64,000 nucleotides of DNA from Runella limosa DSM 17973 (GTDB lineage: Bacteria; Bacteroidota; Bacteroidia; Cytophagales; Spirosomataceae). Below the pieces are notes generated by a model. It worked only from the letters and a program-made list of their open reading frames with translations, did not search any database and had not been told where the DNA came from. Numbering within the stretch: position 1 is the first letter of the stretch; each line of letters begins with the position of its first letter. Location of the stretch: positions 21,448 through 85,447 of the forward strand of contig NZ_KI519430.1 in NCBI RefSeq assembly GCF_000482465.1, written 5' to 3'. The position numbers and the translations under genes are program-made. Positions 17,906-26,318 of the stretch are shown one piece after another.

Positions 17906-20203
17906 TTATTTTGACAGTTTACGCAATTCTTCTTCGTTTACTTGTACGCCAAATTTTTGGCGCAATTGATTAAGCCAATTTGTTTCGAGTTGTTTTTGGA
18001 AATCATTTATCACTGCTCCCCGCGCTTCGTTAAAGGTTTTGATACGAGCGGGTTCAATTTTTTCAATGTTAATAACGGCTTTTTTCCCATTTACGTTTAC
18101 TTGTTGCATTCCAGCTTCCCAACGACCCGCATTTAAGTACGCATTGGCCCCTTTCGCAAAAGCACCATCTGTGATGCTAATTACTCCTGTCTTCTGGGCA
18201 TTTAACGCTTTTTCGAGGTCTTTTTTAGAACTGCTAAAATATTGAAAACTAATGCGGCGGTTGCGCGTATCGGCAGCTACAGGCTTATACTTGCCATTGT
18301 CTTTTTCAATAATTCGCGTCAACGATACGCCATCACCTGACAAAGCCTTGATGGCATTTTTCAGGCGAGCCGCCGACACAGAGTCGGCTTCTTCTGATCC
18401 TGCAAACGACGATACCTCTACCACATAGTTTTCGTTGTTCATCAATGTCATTGCCACATCAACCAACGCTTCGCGGTGTTTTTCGGTCAATATCGTCGAT
18501 TTTGAATCAAAAATAAGGTCTGTCCCCTTCCTACGCAGCTGATAAGGCGCAGACTTCAGCGATTCTTGCGCGCGTTTCAGGAGTGAATCGCTATCCGACA
18601 CCAAAATAGTCGCCAGGGCGCGCTCGGGGTACTGGTATTTCTGTTTATTTTGCTCCCAAAGTTTCCGCTGCCCGAGGGTATCCGACAATGACGGCTGCCA
18701 AACGTTGGCCTCCATGGTTTGAGAAAACAACAAACCATCGTTCATTTCCGTCACAAGTGCTTTAAATTCAGGGTATTTTTTGTCCAAATTTTTCTCTTCG
18801 ACTTCAATCAGCTTTTTCTCCAAATACGTACGATAGTAACGTTGTCCAACCACCAGCGGCGACGAATTTGGCGCAGCAGGTCGCTGAAAATCGCGAACAT
18901 ATTCCAAAAACTGATTTACCAAAAACGACTCATTATCAATGCGAAACAGCTCTTTTTTATCGAGCGTTGCGCTGAGAGGTTCGATAAACTTCCACTGACC
19001 GTTTAAGATAGACGAATCAAATTTGGCAAGGGCAGCCTCACGAATAGGTTCAGCTTCCGTTATTTTATAAGAAGCTCTTAACTTTTTGATAAGTGCTTGT
19101 TGGATAACTTCGCTTCTTGAATCGGTGGTTACTTTTTGGCGAATTTGAGGAGCCGCTTCCGAAAATGATTCAATGGGCTTTTTGGAAAGCAATTTGACAA
19201 TATGCCAACCATAATTTGATTGAAACGGCGCCGAAATATCACCCACGTTTTTCAAAGAAAATGCCGTATTCTCAAACTCAGGCACCATTTCACTTGGCCC
19301 AAACTCGCGCAGTACGCCTCCTTCATTTTTGGTAGTGGCATCGTCCGAATAATCACGACACACAATTTCCCAGGCTTCTTGTTGAAGCAAGGCAGCCGCT
19401 TTTTCTGCCTTGGCTTTAGCTGCGATTTTTCCCGCTTCTGTTGCGCTAGAACTAACGCTCACCAAAATATGCGCCACTTGTACTTTTCCCCGCGCAGGAC
19501 GGCGTTCAAGTACTTTAATCAGGTGATAACCCGCCCGCGAACGCACAGGATTAGAAATTTGCCCAACTGGCAGCGTAAAAGCCGCTGTTTCAAACGGATA
19601 AATTGTTTTAAAAACAGGAAAATAACTTTCTAAATCTCCCCCCTTTGGACTTGAAATGGGGTCTTTGGAATATTGTTTGGCGGCACTTTCAAAATCAATT
19701 TCTTTCTGAATGATGCGTCCACGAAGTTCGCTGATGGCACGATACACAGACAGCGTATCCGCAGGCAAAGCATCAGGCGAAACAGGAAGCATAATGTGCG
19801 AGATACGAACTTCTTGCTTCATACGTTCATACGCCTCTGCCACCAAATTATCCACCAACGCCTTGTCCATCAAGTACGGCTGCGCAAGTTGCTGGCGATA
19901 AGAAGCCATTTCTTCCCGAAAACTGGCCGCTGTATCAAGCCCTGCGCTTTGAGCGCCCAATACTTTTAATTTAAGGTTTGTGTAAAGCTGTAGGTATTCG
20001 CTAATGCCCGTGGGCTTGGTGGTATCGTCCGAAAACTGGTTTTTGGTAAATGACTGAAAAAACTCATCGGTTGTAATTTTTTTTCCGCCAATGGTCAGAA
20101 TCGTAGGTTCGGACGGTGGTGGCGGTGGAGGGGTAGGTTTCGATGTAGTACAGGCTGTAATACCAAGAATCAACGCAGCGACGACGAAATAGCTATACTT
20201 CAT
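17906..20203 (-). CDS. Parvulin-type peptidyl-prolyl isomerase lipoprotein (PpiD/PrsA-like)
   Basis: A 765-residue exported foldase. The lipobox ITAC at residues 15-18 (MKYSYFVVAALILGITAC) makes it a lipoprotein. Two tandem parvulin domains follow: VRISHIMLPVSPDALP to GYHLIKVLERRPARG (~130-240) and VQVAHILVSVSSS to YGWHIVKLLSKKP (~245-345). The ~400-residue C-terminal part holds a degenerate third isomerase region and an OmpA-like stretch (SFAGSEEADSVSAARLKNAI). It is the first gene of the operon with the SurA-like protein and MoxR. The long, multi-domain form is typical of Bacteroidota. Confidence 0.88.
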   Translation of the reverse strand: MKYSYFVVAALILGITACTTSKPTPPPPPPSEPTILTIGGKKITTDEFFQSFTKNQFSDDTTKPTGISEYLQLYTNLKLKVLGAQSAGLDTAASFREEMASYRQQLAQPYLMDKALVDNLVAEAYERMKQEVRISHIMLPVSPDALPADTLSVYRAISELRGRIIQKEIDFESAAKQYSKDPISSPKGGDLESYFPVFKTIYPFETAAFTLPVGQISNPVRSRAGYHLIKVLERRPARGKVQVAHILVSVSSSATEAGKIAAKAKAEKAAALLQQEAWEIVCRDYSDDATTKNEGGVLREFGPSEMVPEFENTAFSLKNVGDISAPFQSNYGWHIVKLLSKKPIESFSEAAPQIRQKVTTDSRSEVIQQALIKKLRASYKITEAEPIREAALAKFDSSILNGQWKFIEPLSATLDKKELFRIDNESFLVNQFLEYVRDFQRPAAPNSSPLVVGQRYYRTYLEKKLIEVEEKNLDKKYPEFKALVTEMNDGLLFSQTMEANVWQPSLSDTLGQRKLWEQNKQKYQYPERALATILVSDSDSLLKRAQESLKSAPYQLRRKGTDLIFDSKSTILTEKHREALVDVAMTLMNNENYVVEVSSFAGSEEADSVSAARLKNAIKALSGDGVSLTRIIEKDNGKYKPVAADTRNRRISFQYFSSSKKDLEKALNAQKTGVISITDGAFAKGANAYLNAGRWEAGMQQVNVNGKKAVINIEKIEPARIKTFNEARGAVINDFQKQLETNWLNQLRQKFGVQVNEEELRKLSK

Positions 20204-20263
20204 TTGAACTTCTTTTGGTTCATTAATTAAACACTAATCAAGCTTCATTTATTGTGAAGTTTG

Positions 20264-20271
20264 CAAAGTTA
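20264..20271 (-). promoter_or_regulatory. Candidate promoter of the parvulin-moxR operon
   Basis: On the minus strand TAACTTTG matches TAnnTTTG about 60 nt upstream of the start, with a TTTG at 20295-20298 as a possible -33 element at slightly wide spacing. Confidence 0.45.
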
Positions 20272-20341
20272 CGCCAACTTTCCGAAAGTTTAAACAAACA
20301 TTCGTTTTGTCAATAGCTCCTTTCTATAACCGAAATCGCTT

Positions 20342-20349
20342 TATCTTTG
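20342..20349 (+). promoter_or_regulatory. -7 promoter element of truA, near-leaderless
   Basis: TATCTTTG is a perfect TAnnTTTG match and ends only 4 bp before the truA ATG at 20354. Transcription would therefore start at or within a few bases of the start codon. Confidence 0.55.
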
Positions 20350-20353
20350 CGCC

Positions 20354-21103
20354 ATGCGTTATTTTTTGGAACTTAATTACCGAGGGACGGACTTTCACGG
20401 GTGGCAAAAGCAACCCAACGCGCCCACCATTCAGGAAGAACTCGAACGAGCTTTTGGGGTTATTTTGCGGCAGCCACTCGAAATTATTGGCAGCAGCCGC
20501 ACTGATGCGGGCGTTCATGCCGAACAACAATTTGCCCACTTTGACGTGCCCGAGCCCCTCCCCGCCCCCGACCGACTTATCCACGGCCTCAACAGTGTCT
20601 TGCCTAACTCCATTGCGGTTAAAAACCTCACCTTGGTCAAAGACGATGTTCATTCGAGGTTTGCGGCGACGCACCGTTGCTATCAGTACCGAATCATCTA
20701 TCAGCGCAATCCATTTTTGGTAGATTTGGCACACACCTATCGGCCTATTTTGGATGTACAAAAAATGAACGAAGCGGCAAAACTTCTTTTACAATACGAA
20801 GATTTTGAGTGCTTTAGCAAAATACACACCGACGTAAAGACATTCATTTGCCAGATTGCCTTTGCCTACTGGGAACCGACCGCCTTGGGCATCACTTTTC
20901 ACATCAAAGCCAATCGTTTTTTGCGTGGCATGGTGCGCGCCATTGTAGGAACACTGCTTGAAGTAGGACGTGGCCGAATGAGTATTGAAAAATTTGAGCA
21001 AATTATTATTTCCAAAAACCGTAAAAATGCCGCCGCTCAGGCACCTGCTTGCGGGCTTTTTTTGACTGAAGTAGGCTACGAATGGAACGAACTTTTGAAC
21101 TAA
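20354..21103 (+). CDS. truA: tRNA pseudouridine(38-40) synthase TruA
   Basis: It converts uridines 38-40 of the tRNA anticodon stem-loop to pseudouridine. The 249-residue length is standard. The opening MRYFLELNYRGTDFHGWQKQ and the catalytic loop GSSRTDAGVHAEQQ (Asp ~53) identify the family; FLRGMVRAIVGTLLEVGRGR near the C-terminus is the second conserved block. The nucleotidyltransferase gene starts 12 bp downstream and is probably co-transcribed. Confidence 0.96.
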   Translation: MRYFLELNYRGTDFHGWQKQPNAPTIQEELERAFGVILRQPLEIIGSSRTDAGVHAEQQFAHFDVPEPLPAPDRLIHGLNSVLPNSIAVKNLTLVKDDVHSRFAATHRCYQYRIIYQRNPFLVDLAHTYRPILDVQKMNEAAKLLLQYEDFECFSKIHTDVKTFICQIAFAYWEPTALGITFHIKANRFLRGMVRAIVGTLLEVGRGRMSIEKFEQIIISKNRKNAAAQAPACGLFLTEVGYEWNELLN

Positions 21104-21115
21104 CTTACACTTCCC

Positions 21116-21712
21116 TTGAATAAAATAGGTATTATCATCCTCGCCGCAGGAGAATCAAAACGGATGGGTTCTCCAAAACAGTTACTCCAAATTGAGGGCA
21201 AAAGCCTAATCCATCGCACAGCCGAAATTGCCCTCGCTACCGACTGCTACCCCGTGGTGATGGTCATTGGTGCTAATAAACCGCAAATTGCCCCCGAAAT
21301 TGTTGACTTGCCCCTCACCATCATCGACAACCCTATGTGGCACGAAGGCATGTCGTCTTCGGTAAAAATAGGACTCGCAGGGGTTTATATGACCTACAAA
21401 GAAGTCGAAGCCGTCATCATTCTTGTTTGCGACCAGCCTTACCTTTCGGTTTCGCTGCTAGAACGAATGGTCGAAATTTATACAACCAAAAAACCTCGCC
21501 TCATTGCCTGCCGTTATGGCGAAGAATTGGGCGTGCCTGCGTTATTTGACCGTACCCTTTTTGAGGAGCTTTTAGACCTTAAAGGCGACAAAGGTGCCAA
21601 GCCTGTGCTGATGAAACACCTAGACGAAGCGCATATTCTCCAGTTTGAGGCTGGCAGCATCGACCTCGATACGCCCGACGAGTACCAAGCGTTTCTGGAT
21701 GGTCTTCGCTAA
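21116..21712 (+). CDS. MobA-like nucleotidyltransferase (molybdenum-cofactor cytidylyltransferase family)
   Basis: A 198-residue cytoplasmic NTP transferase. The nucleotide-binding loop LAAGESKRMGSPKQLL (8-23) and VCDQPYLSV (~103) are the MobA/MocA signatures, with NPMWHEGMSSSVKIGL between them. Relatives link CTP or GTP to molybdopterin for hydroxylases. No molybdoenzyme or XdhC gene is in the window, so the substrate is open. The start is a TTG at 21116, needed because the loop begins only seven residues later. It follows truA by 12 bp and probably shares its promoter. Confidence 0.85.
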   Translation: MNKIGIIILAAGESKRMGSPKQLLQIEGKSLIHRTAEIALATDCYPVVMVIGANKPQIAPEIVDLPLTIIDNPMWHEGMSSSVKIGLAGVYMTYKEVEAVIILVCDQPYLSVSLLERMVEIYTTKKPRLIACRYGEELGVPALFDRTLFEELLDLKGDKGAKPVLMKHLDEAHILQFEAGSIDLDTPDEYQAFLDGLR

Positions 21713-21784
21713 TTTTAAAACATACTGACAAAAATCAGTATTCAATTCTTTGATTTTAATTTGGATTTATTCTAAACAAATACG

Positions 21785-21816
21785 TATGTTTGCAAAAAAT
21801 TAGAATTAATCTAAAT
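21785..21816 (+). promoter_or_regulatory. fur promoter with overlapping Fur-like box
   Basis: TATGTTTG (21785-21792) is a -7 consensus match. The palindrome TTAGA-attaa-TCTAA at 21800-21814 lies where transcription should start. It shares the TCTAAAT half-site with the boxes at 22365, 31863 and 36010, so fur is probably autoregulated. Confidence 0.55.
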
Positions 21817-21858
21817 AAAATTACTGCCGTCGTAAACTCAAAGTAAGCCTTGCATAAG

Positions 21859-22341
21859 ATGAATAAGAATCCTCACATTGAAGCAGTTACGCTCCGTCTA
21901 AATCAATTTTTAGAAGTAAAAGGGTATCGCCGTACCCAAGAGCGTTACACCATTTTAGAGGAAATTTATGCAACAAACGATCACCATCACTTTGATGCCA
22001 GTGAGTTACGCGAAACCCTCATTCAAAAGGGGTTTCATCTGAGCATGGCAACCGTTTATAATACCTTAGAATTATTTGTGGAAGCTGGGCTCATCAAAAA
22101 ACATCAGTTTGGCGGACAAGCCGCCTCCCACTACGAACGTACTGTCGGAAGCGGTCAACACGACCATATTCTTTGTTTGGATTGTGGTTTTGTCAAAGAG
22201 TTTTGTGACCCACGGATTCATACGATCGAAAAAACCGTCAGCGATTGGTTTTCTACCGACATCGCTTATCACTCTTTGGTGCTTTACGGCCATTGTACTG
22301 AAGAGCTTTGCAAAAACCGAATTACCAAGAATGTGAATTAA
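21859..22341 (+). CDS. Fur-family metal-responsive repressor
   Basis: A 160-residue DNA-binding regulator. Residues ~1-80 form the winged helix (YRRTQERYTILEEIY, FHLSMATVYNTLELFVEAGL). The dimerisation half has the metal-site block HDHILCLDCGFVKEFCDP with a CxxC structural zinc pair and a second pair in HCTEELCKN. ATG 21859 is chosen over an in-frame TTG at 21850. It heads the haem/siderophore island and its own control region holds a related palindrome, so iron sensing (Fur) is favoured; Zur or PerR activity cannot be excluded from sequence alone. The next operon starts 38 bp downstream behind a shared composite element. Confidence 0.9.
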   Translation: MNKNPHIEAVTLRLNQFLEVKGYRRTQERYTILEEIYATNDHHHFDASELRETLIQKGFHLSMATVYNTLELFVEAGLIKKHQFGGQAASHYERTVGSGQHDHILCLDCGFVKEFCDPRIHTIEKTVSDWFSTDIAYHSLVLYGHCTEELCKNRITKNVN

Positions 22342-22378
22342 TTTTTTTGCGCCACTATTTATAATTAGTTTAAATTAA
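22342..22378 (+). promoter_or_regulatory. Composite Fur-type element before the chelatase operon
   Basis: TTTTTTTG (22342-22349), 16 bp, then TAGTTTAAATTAA (22366-22378). The same parts with the same 16-bp spacing recur at 31840 and 36217. The element ends 1 bp before the ATG at 22380, so the mRNA is probably leaderless, or the element is an operator over the start. Confidence 0.65.
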
Positions 22379-22379
22379 A

Positions 22380-23315
22380 ATGAAATCATTTCCTCTCACA
22401 TGGACATTGGGTGTCATTGCGGCACTGGTACTCTTTCTTCAAGCCTGTTCAACCAGCGATAAAGAATCAAACGAAACCGCTACTTCTGCAAAGAAAATTG
22501 GAGTGTTGTTGGTCAATCACGGCTCTCGTTCGGAGACTTGGCGCAATGAATTGGTACGTTTAGAAAAAAATGTAACCGATTCTGTATTGGCATCTGGCGA
22601 TGTTAAAGGCATTAAAACCGCTTTCATGGAATACACCGAGCCGTCGATTGCGACGCGTCTCAAAGAGTTTGATAAAGAGGGATTTACCGATGTAGTCGTG
22701 GTTCCAATTTTCTTGACTGTGAGCCCGCACACTTTTGAAGACCTGCCGACCATTATGGGGCAAAAAGAAGATAAAGCGTCGATGGAAGCCCTGAAACTGG
22801 AGAAAATTGAGCGCTACGTTCCCAAATTAGCCATCCATATCACTCCCAACTTAGACTTTACCGACGTATTAAAAAGAAACGTATTGCGGAGGGCAAAAGA
22901 ACTTTCAAAAGACGCTCCCCACGAAGGACTTGTATTGATCGGCTACGGCGACGAAACCTACGACAAGGAATGGACAGAGTTGTTTAACCAAGTTGCCACG
23001 CACGTAAAACAAGAAATTGGCATCAGCGAACATAGCCACGGCTGGTGCGGGCACATTGCTCACTACAACCCTGCCGAAACTACCAAGGCAGTCAATGAAG
23101 TCTTAAAGAAAAAAGAGAAAGCCGTCGTCATTCCTGTGTTGGTTGCGCACGACGAAGACTTTCAGCTTAAAATCATCGGAGGTGGCATCGAAAAAGTGGC
23201 TAACAGTGAAAAAAAGGTTTCTTACAAGCCCGATGCCATCCTCCCCGACCCTGACATTCAGCATTGGGTTATTGCCGTCGCCAATGAGTTTGTGGGTAAA
23301 ATCAAAAAAAGCTAA
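22380..23315 (+). CDS. Exported CbiX/CbiK-like chelatase lipoprotein
   Basis: A 311-residue lipoprotein (lipobox LQAC, Cys ~23) whose mature part has two CbiX-type half domains. The first starts KKIGVLLVNHGSRSETW with VVVVPIFLTVSPHT; the second has LVLIGYGDETYDKEW, HSHGWCGHIAHYNP and VVIPVLVAHDEDFQLKIIGGG. CbiX/CbiK and ferrochelatase relatives insert or remove Co2+ or Fe2+ in tetrapyrroles, normally in the cytoplasm; this one would act outside the inner membrane. A periplasmic CbiK is known from Desulfovibrio. It is first in a unit with a PepSY-like protein, a TonB receptor and a HmuY-like protein, pointing to tetrapyrrole metal handling. One expected His is replaced by Tyr (IGYGDE), so activity is not certain. 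Confidence 0.82.
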   Translation: MKSFPLTWTLGVIAALVLFLQACSTSDKESNETATSAKKIGVLLVNHGSRSETWRNELVRLEKNVTDSVLASGDVKGIKTAFMEYTEPSIATRLKEFDKEGFTDVVVVPIFLTVSPHTFEDLPTIMGQKEDKASMEALKLEKIERYVPKLAIHITPNLDFTDVLKRNVLRRAKELSKDAPHEGLVLIGYGDETYDKEWTELFNQVATHVKQEIGISEHSHGWCGHIAHYNPAETTKAVNEVLKKKEKAVVIPVLVAHDEDFQLKIIGGGIEKVANSEKKVSYKPDAILPDPDIQHWVIAVANEFVGKIKKS

Positions 23316-23321
23316 GTGACA

Positions 23322-23891
23322 ATGGATTGGTCAAAAAAAGCGCTTCGGAGGCTCAACATTGCCACGCACCGTGATTTAGGCTATTTTTTTTCGGCTTTGA
23401 TTATTGTCTATTGTTTGTCGGGCATTGCGCTGAATCACGTCGATGATTGGAATCCTGATTTTATTTTAACAAAACGTGAGTTGGTTCTTCCTGCCAACTA
23501 CCAGATGGGCAAAATTGGTGAAAAAGAAATTGCTGAGTTTGCTAAAATGGTGGGGGAAAGTCGCCACAAATTTGTGGACTCTCCCACCAAAGACCAGCTC
23601 AAAATTTATTACAAAGATGCCTCGTTGCACCTCAACTTCACAACCCGAAAAGGACTGTACGAGCACATTTCCAAGCGCCCGCTTTTTTACGAAGTCAACG
23701 CCATTCACCGCAATAGCCTCCACGGCTGGAAATGGGCTTCCGATGTCTTTGCGGTTTTGCTCATTTTGATAACGTTGACAGGGCTTTTTATCCTGAAAGG
23801 TAAACATGGGCTCGGTGGGCGTGGAAAATGGCTCATTGCCGCTGGTTTTGCCCCTATCCTTCTTTTCGTCGTGTTACTTTCATTCAAATGA
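23322..23891 (+). CDS. Small PepSY-associated transmembrane protein
   Basis: An inner-membrane protein of ~189 residues. Helix one is YFFSALIIVYCLSGIALNHV (~20-40), followed by a ~90-residue periplasmic loop; helices two and three are near VFAVLLILITLTGLFILKG and WLIAAGFAPILLFVVLL. The HRDLGY, NHVDDWNP and IHRNSLHGWKWASD blocks, with conserved histidines, match the PepSY_TM-like family found beside haem and siderophore receptors, thought to handle electrons or iron at the inner membrane. The ATG at 23322 is 6 bp after the chelatase stop (a GTG at 23316 is also in frame). It overlaps the receptor start by ATGA, indicating translational coupling. Confidence 0.8.
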   Translation: MDWSKKALRRLNIATHRDLGYFFSALIIVYCLSGIALNHVDDWNPDFILTKRELVLPANYQMGKIGEKEIAEFAKMVGESRHKFVDSPTKDQLKIYYKDASLHLNFTTRKGLYEHISKRPLFYEVNAIHRNSLHGWKWASDVFAVLLILITLTGLFILKGKHGLGGRGKWLIAAGFAPILLFVVLLSFK

Positions 23892-26167
23892 GAAATTCCA
23901 TGAAATACCTATTGGTTGGGCTTTTTTGGTGGATCAATGCGTCAGCATTTTGTCAAATTCCCAAAGCAAAAGTAACGGGGACAGTAAAAGACGCCTCGGG
24001 CAATATTGCGGGTGCCACCGTGGTCGTTCCTGCTACTTCTTGGGGAACGGTGACGGATGCCAAAGGGCAATTTGAACTTGCGCTACCCCAAGGAAAACAT
24101 ACGATTAGTATTCGCTTTGTGGGATTTGCTACAGTTCAAAAAGAAATTACGGTCGAAAACAACTCCGTCTTTTTGGGCGAAATTACGTTGACTCCTTCGG
24201 CCAATCAACTGGATGCGGTTGTGGTCACTGGTCAGTTTGGCCCGCAGTCAGTGCGAAATTCGGTCTATCAAATCCGTACTATTTCTAACGAACAAATTCG
24301 CCTGCGTGGAGCAACCAACGTCCAAACCGTACTGAATACTGAACTCGGAATGCGTTTTTCTAACGACCTGACTTTAGGAACGACCGATGTACAACTGATG
24401 GGAATGTCGGGGCAAAATGTAAAAATATTGCTGGACGGCGTCCCGATGATTGACCGTGGTTCTACCCGCGAGAGTTTGGGACAAATTGACATCAATATCA
24501 TCGACCGCATTGAGATTGTCGAAGGCCCCATGTCAGTGACTTATGGTTCCGACGCCTTGGCTGGGGTTATTAACATCATCACCAAAAAAGGCGAAGAAAA
24601 GGCCAATTTGACCCTAACCGCCCGCGTGCAAGAAGAAACAACGGGGCGCGATTACCAACCCTTTGCTGGCGAGGGCACGCACAATGAATTTTTGGGCGTG
24701 GCTTGGCAAAAGAAAGGCTGGCAGCTGTCGGGCAATTTTTCACGCAACTTCTTTGGAGGATGGCAAGGAGCTAATACAGGTCGCAAAAAAGAATGGTTGC
24801 CCAAAGAGCAGTACCTTTCAACGGCGGGAATCGCGTACCGAACCCAGAAAATAAATGTTTGGTATCGTTTCAATGGTACATCCGAAACCCTCAAAAGTCT
24901 GGGCGATACTTACATCAATACCCAAACCAAAAACCTATCGGCTACTGACCAATTTTATGTCACCTACCGCTGGTTTCATCAGGCGCAAGGCGAGTACCGA
25001 GTCAGTGATAAAACAGGGCTGACCGCTGCCGTTTCGTTTACGGATTACAGTCGCCAAACCGAAACCACTGACTATGATCTAGTTCGCGAACGTAGAACGC
25101 TTAACTTGAATGGCTCCCAAGACAAGTCAACGTTCAAAACTACGTTTGCGCGCCTCACGGCACAACATCGATTTTCGAATCAAGTTTCGCTCCAACATGG
25201 GTTTGAGATGAACCTCAATTCCAGTACAGGAGAACGCATCCAAGGCACGCCACACATCAATGAGTTTGCTTATTTTGTGTCATCGGAGTTCAAATTTGGC
25301 CAAAGAATCAACGTTCGTCCAGGGCTTCGGTTCCTCAAAAATTCGGTGTATGATGCCCCGCCCATCATTCCATCCATCAATACCAAATTTATTTTGGCCG
25401 ATGGACTTGACCTACGGTTGGCATACGCCCGAGGCTTTCGTTCACCCGCTTTGCGCGAATTATACTTTACTTTTTCTGACGCAAGTCACTCCATCAGGGG
25501 CAATACCAACCTAAAAGCCGAACACTCTGATAATTTCAATGCTTTCTTGTCGTACCAAATTCTTGAAAAACCAACGCTACGACTCAACAGCACCTTGGGA
25601 GGTTTTTACAATCATTTCAACAACCTGATTTCGATTGGCGCTGCCCCTAGTGACCCGACAATTTCGACTTATTTGAACATTGACACCTTCAAAACTACAG
25701 GGTTCACGTTCAACAACACGCTTTTCTGGAAAAACTTGCAAGGTAGTCTTGGCTTCTCACACATTGGTCGTTACAACAGCGTTTCCGAATCGATTTCGTC
25801 TCCAGCTTTTGTTTGGTCCAGCGAGGTCAATACCAACCTCCGCTATACGGTTCCAAAAATAGCCACCAGCCTAAGTTTTTATTACAAATACACGGGAAAA
25901 CTACCCACCTATCAGGCAGTTACTACCGAGAATGGCACCATCGCTAATCTTGCCGAAACAGCTGCTTTTCACATGGCCGATGTTACGTTAAACAAAGTCT
26001 TTTTCAAAAACTATACGCTTGTAGGAGGGATAAAAAATCTCTTCAACGTCACTCGCTTGGCCAATTCTGCCGTCAATGCAGGCTCAGGGCATAACTCAGG
26101 GGGCGCAGTTCCCATGGCGTATGGTAGGTCATTTTTTGTGGGACTAACCGCCCAATTGTCAAAATGA
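23888..26167 (+). CDS. TonB-dependent outer-membrane receptor (haem/tetrapyrrole operon)
   Basis: About 759 residues. After a signal peptide comes a CarboxypepD-reg-like domain (KVTGTVKDASGNIAGATVVVP, ~25-105), then the plug domain (RLRGATNVQTVLNTELGMRF, ILLDGVPMIDRG, IDRIEIVEGPMSVTYGSDALAGVINIITKK) and a 22-strand-type barrel with the C-terminal aromatic tail. ATG 23888 overlaps the preceding stop as ATGA; a longer reading frame from 23828 would run far into the PepSY gene. Another in-frame ATG at 23900 gives a better-shaped signal peptide. Context (chelatase, HmuY-like lipoprotein) suggests haem or a related tetrapyrrole as ligand; that is inference. Confidence 0.9.
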   Translation: MRNSMKYLLVGLFWWINASAFCQIPKAKVTGTVKDASGNIAGATVVVPATSWGTVTDAKGQFELALPQGKHTISIRFVGFATVQKEITVENNSVFLGEITLTPSANQLDAVVVTGQFGPQSVRNSVYQIRTISNEQIRLRGATNVQTVLNTELGMRFSNDLTLGTTDVQLMGMSGQNVKILLDGVPMIDRGSTRESLGQIDINIIDRIEIVEGPMSVTYGSDALAGVINIITKKGEEKANLTLTARVQEETTGRDYQPFAGEGTHNEFLGVAWQKKGWQLSGNFSRNFFGGWQGANTGRKKEWLPKEQYLSTAGIAYRTQKINVWYRFNGTSETLKSLGDTYINTQTKNLSATDQFYVTYRWFHQAQGEYRVSDKTGLTAAVSFTDYSRQTETTDYDLVRERRTLNLNGSQDKSTFKTTFARLTAQHRFSNQVSLQHGFEMNLNSSTGERIQGTPHINEFAYFVSSEFKFGQRINVRPGLRFLKNSVYDAPPIIPSINTKFILADGLDLRLAYARGFRSPALRELYFTFSDASHSIRGNTNLKAEHSDNFNAFLSYQILEKPTLRLNSTLGGFYNHFNNLISIGAAPSDPTISTYLNIDTFKTTGFTFNNTLFWKNLQGSLGFSHIGRYNSVSESISSPAFVWSSEVNTNLRYTVPKIATSLSFYYKYTGKLPTYQAVTTENGTIANLAETAAFHMADVTLNKVFFKNYTLVGGIKNLFNVTRLANSAVNAGSGHNSGGAVPMAYGRSFFVGLTAQLSK

Positions 26168-26318
26168 GTTCGAGTATATCTTTTGTCTGTTCCTTGATTC
26201 AATCATACACTAACCCCACGCCTTTAGGCTGGAGTTTTGGGAGACTCTTATTTGCTTCTAACATGATTCCGCTCAAATTAACCAATCTCAGTGGCTTGCC
26301 ACTTAAACTTTCAATTCA

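Noticed and set aside
23828-23887. Upstream start of the TonB receptor in the PepSY gene
   Set aside because: It would place 20 non-conserved residues before the signal peptide; the ATGA overlap at 23888 is a better start.
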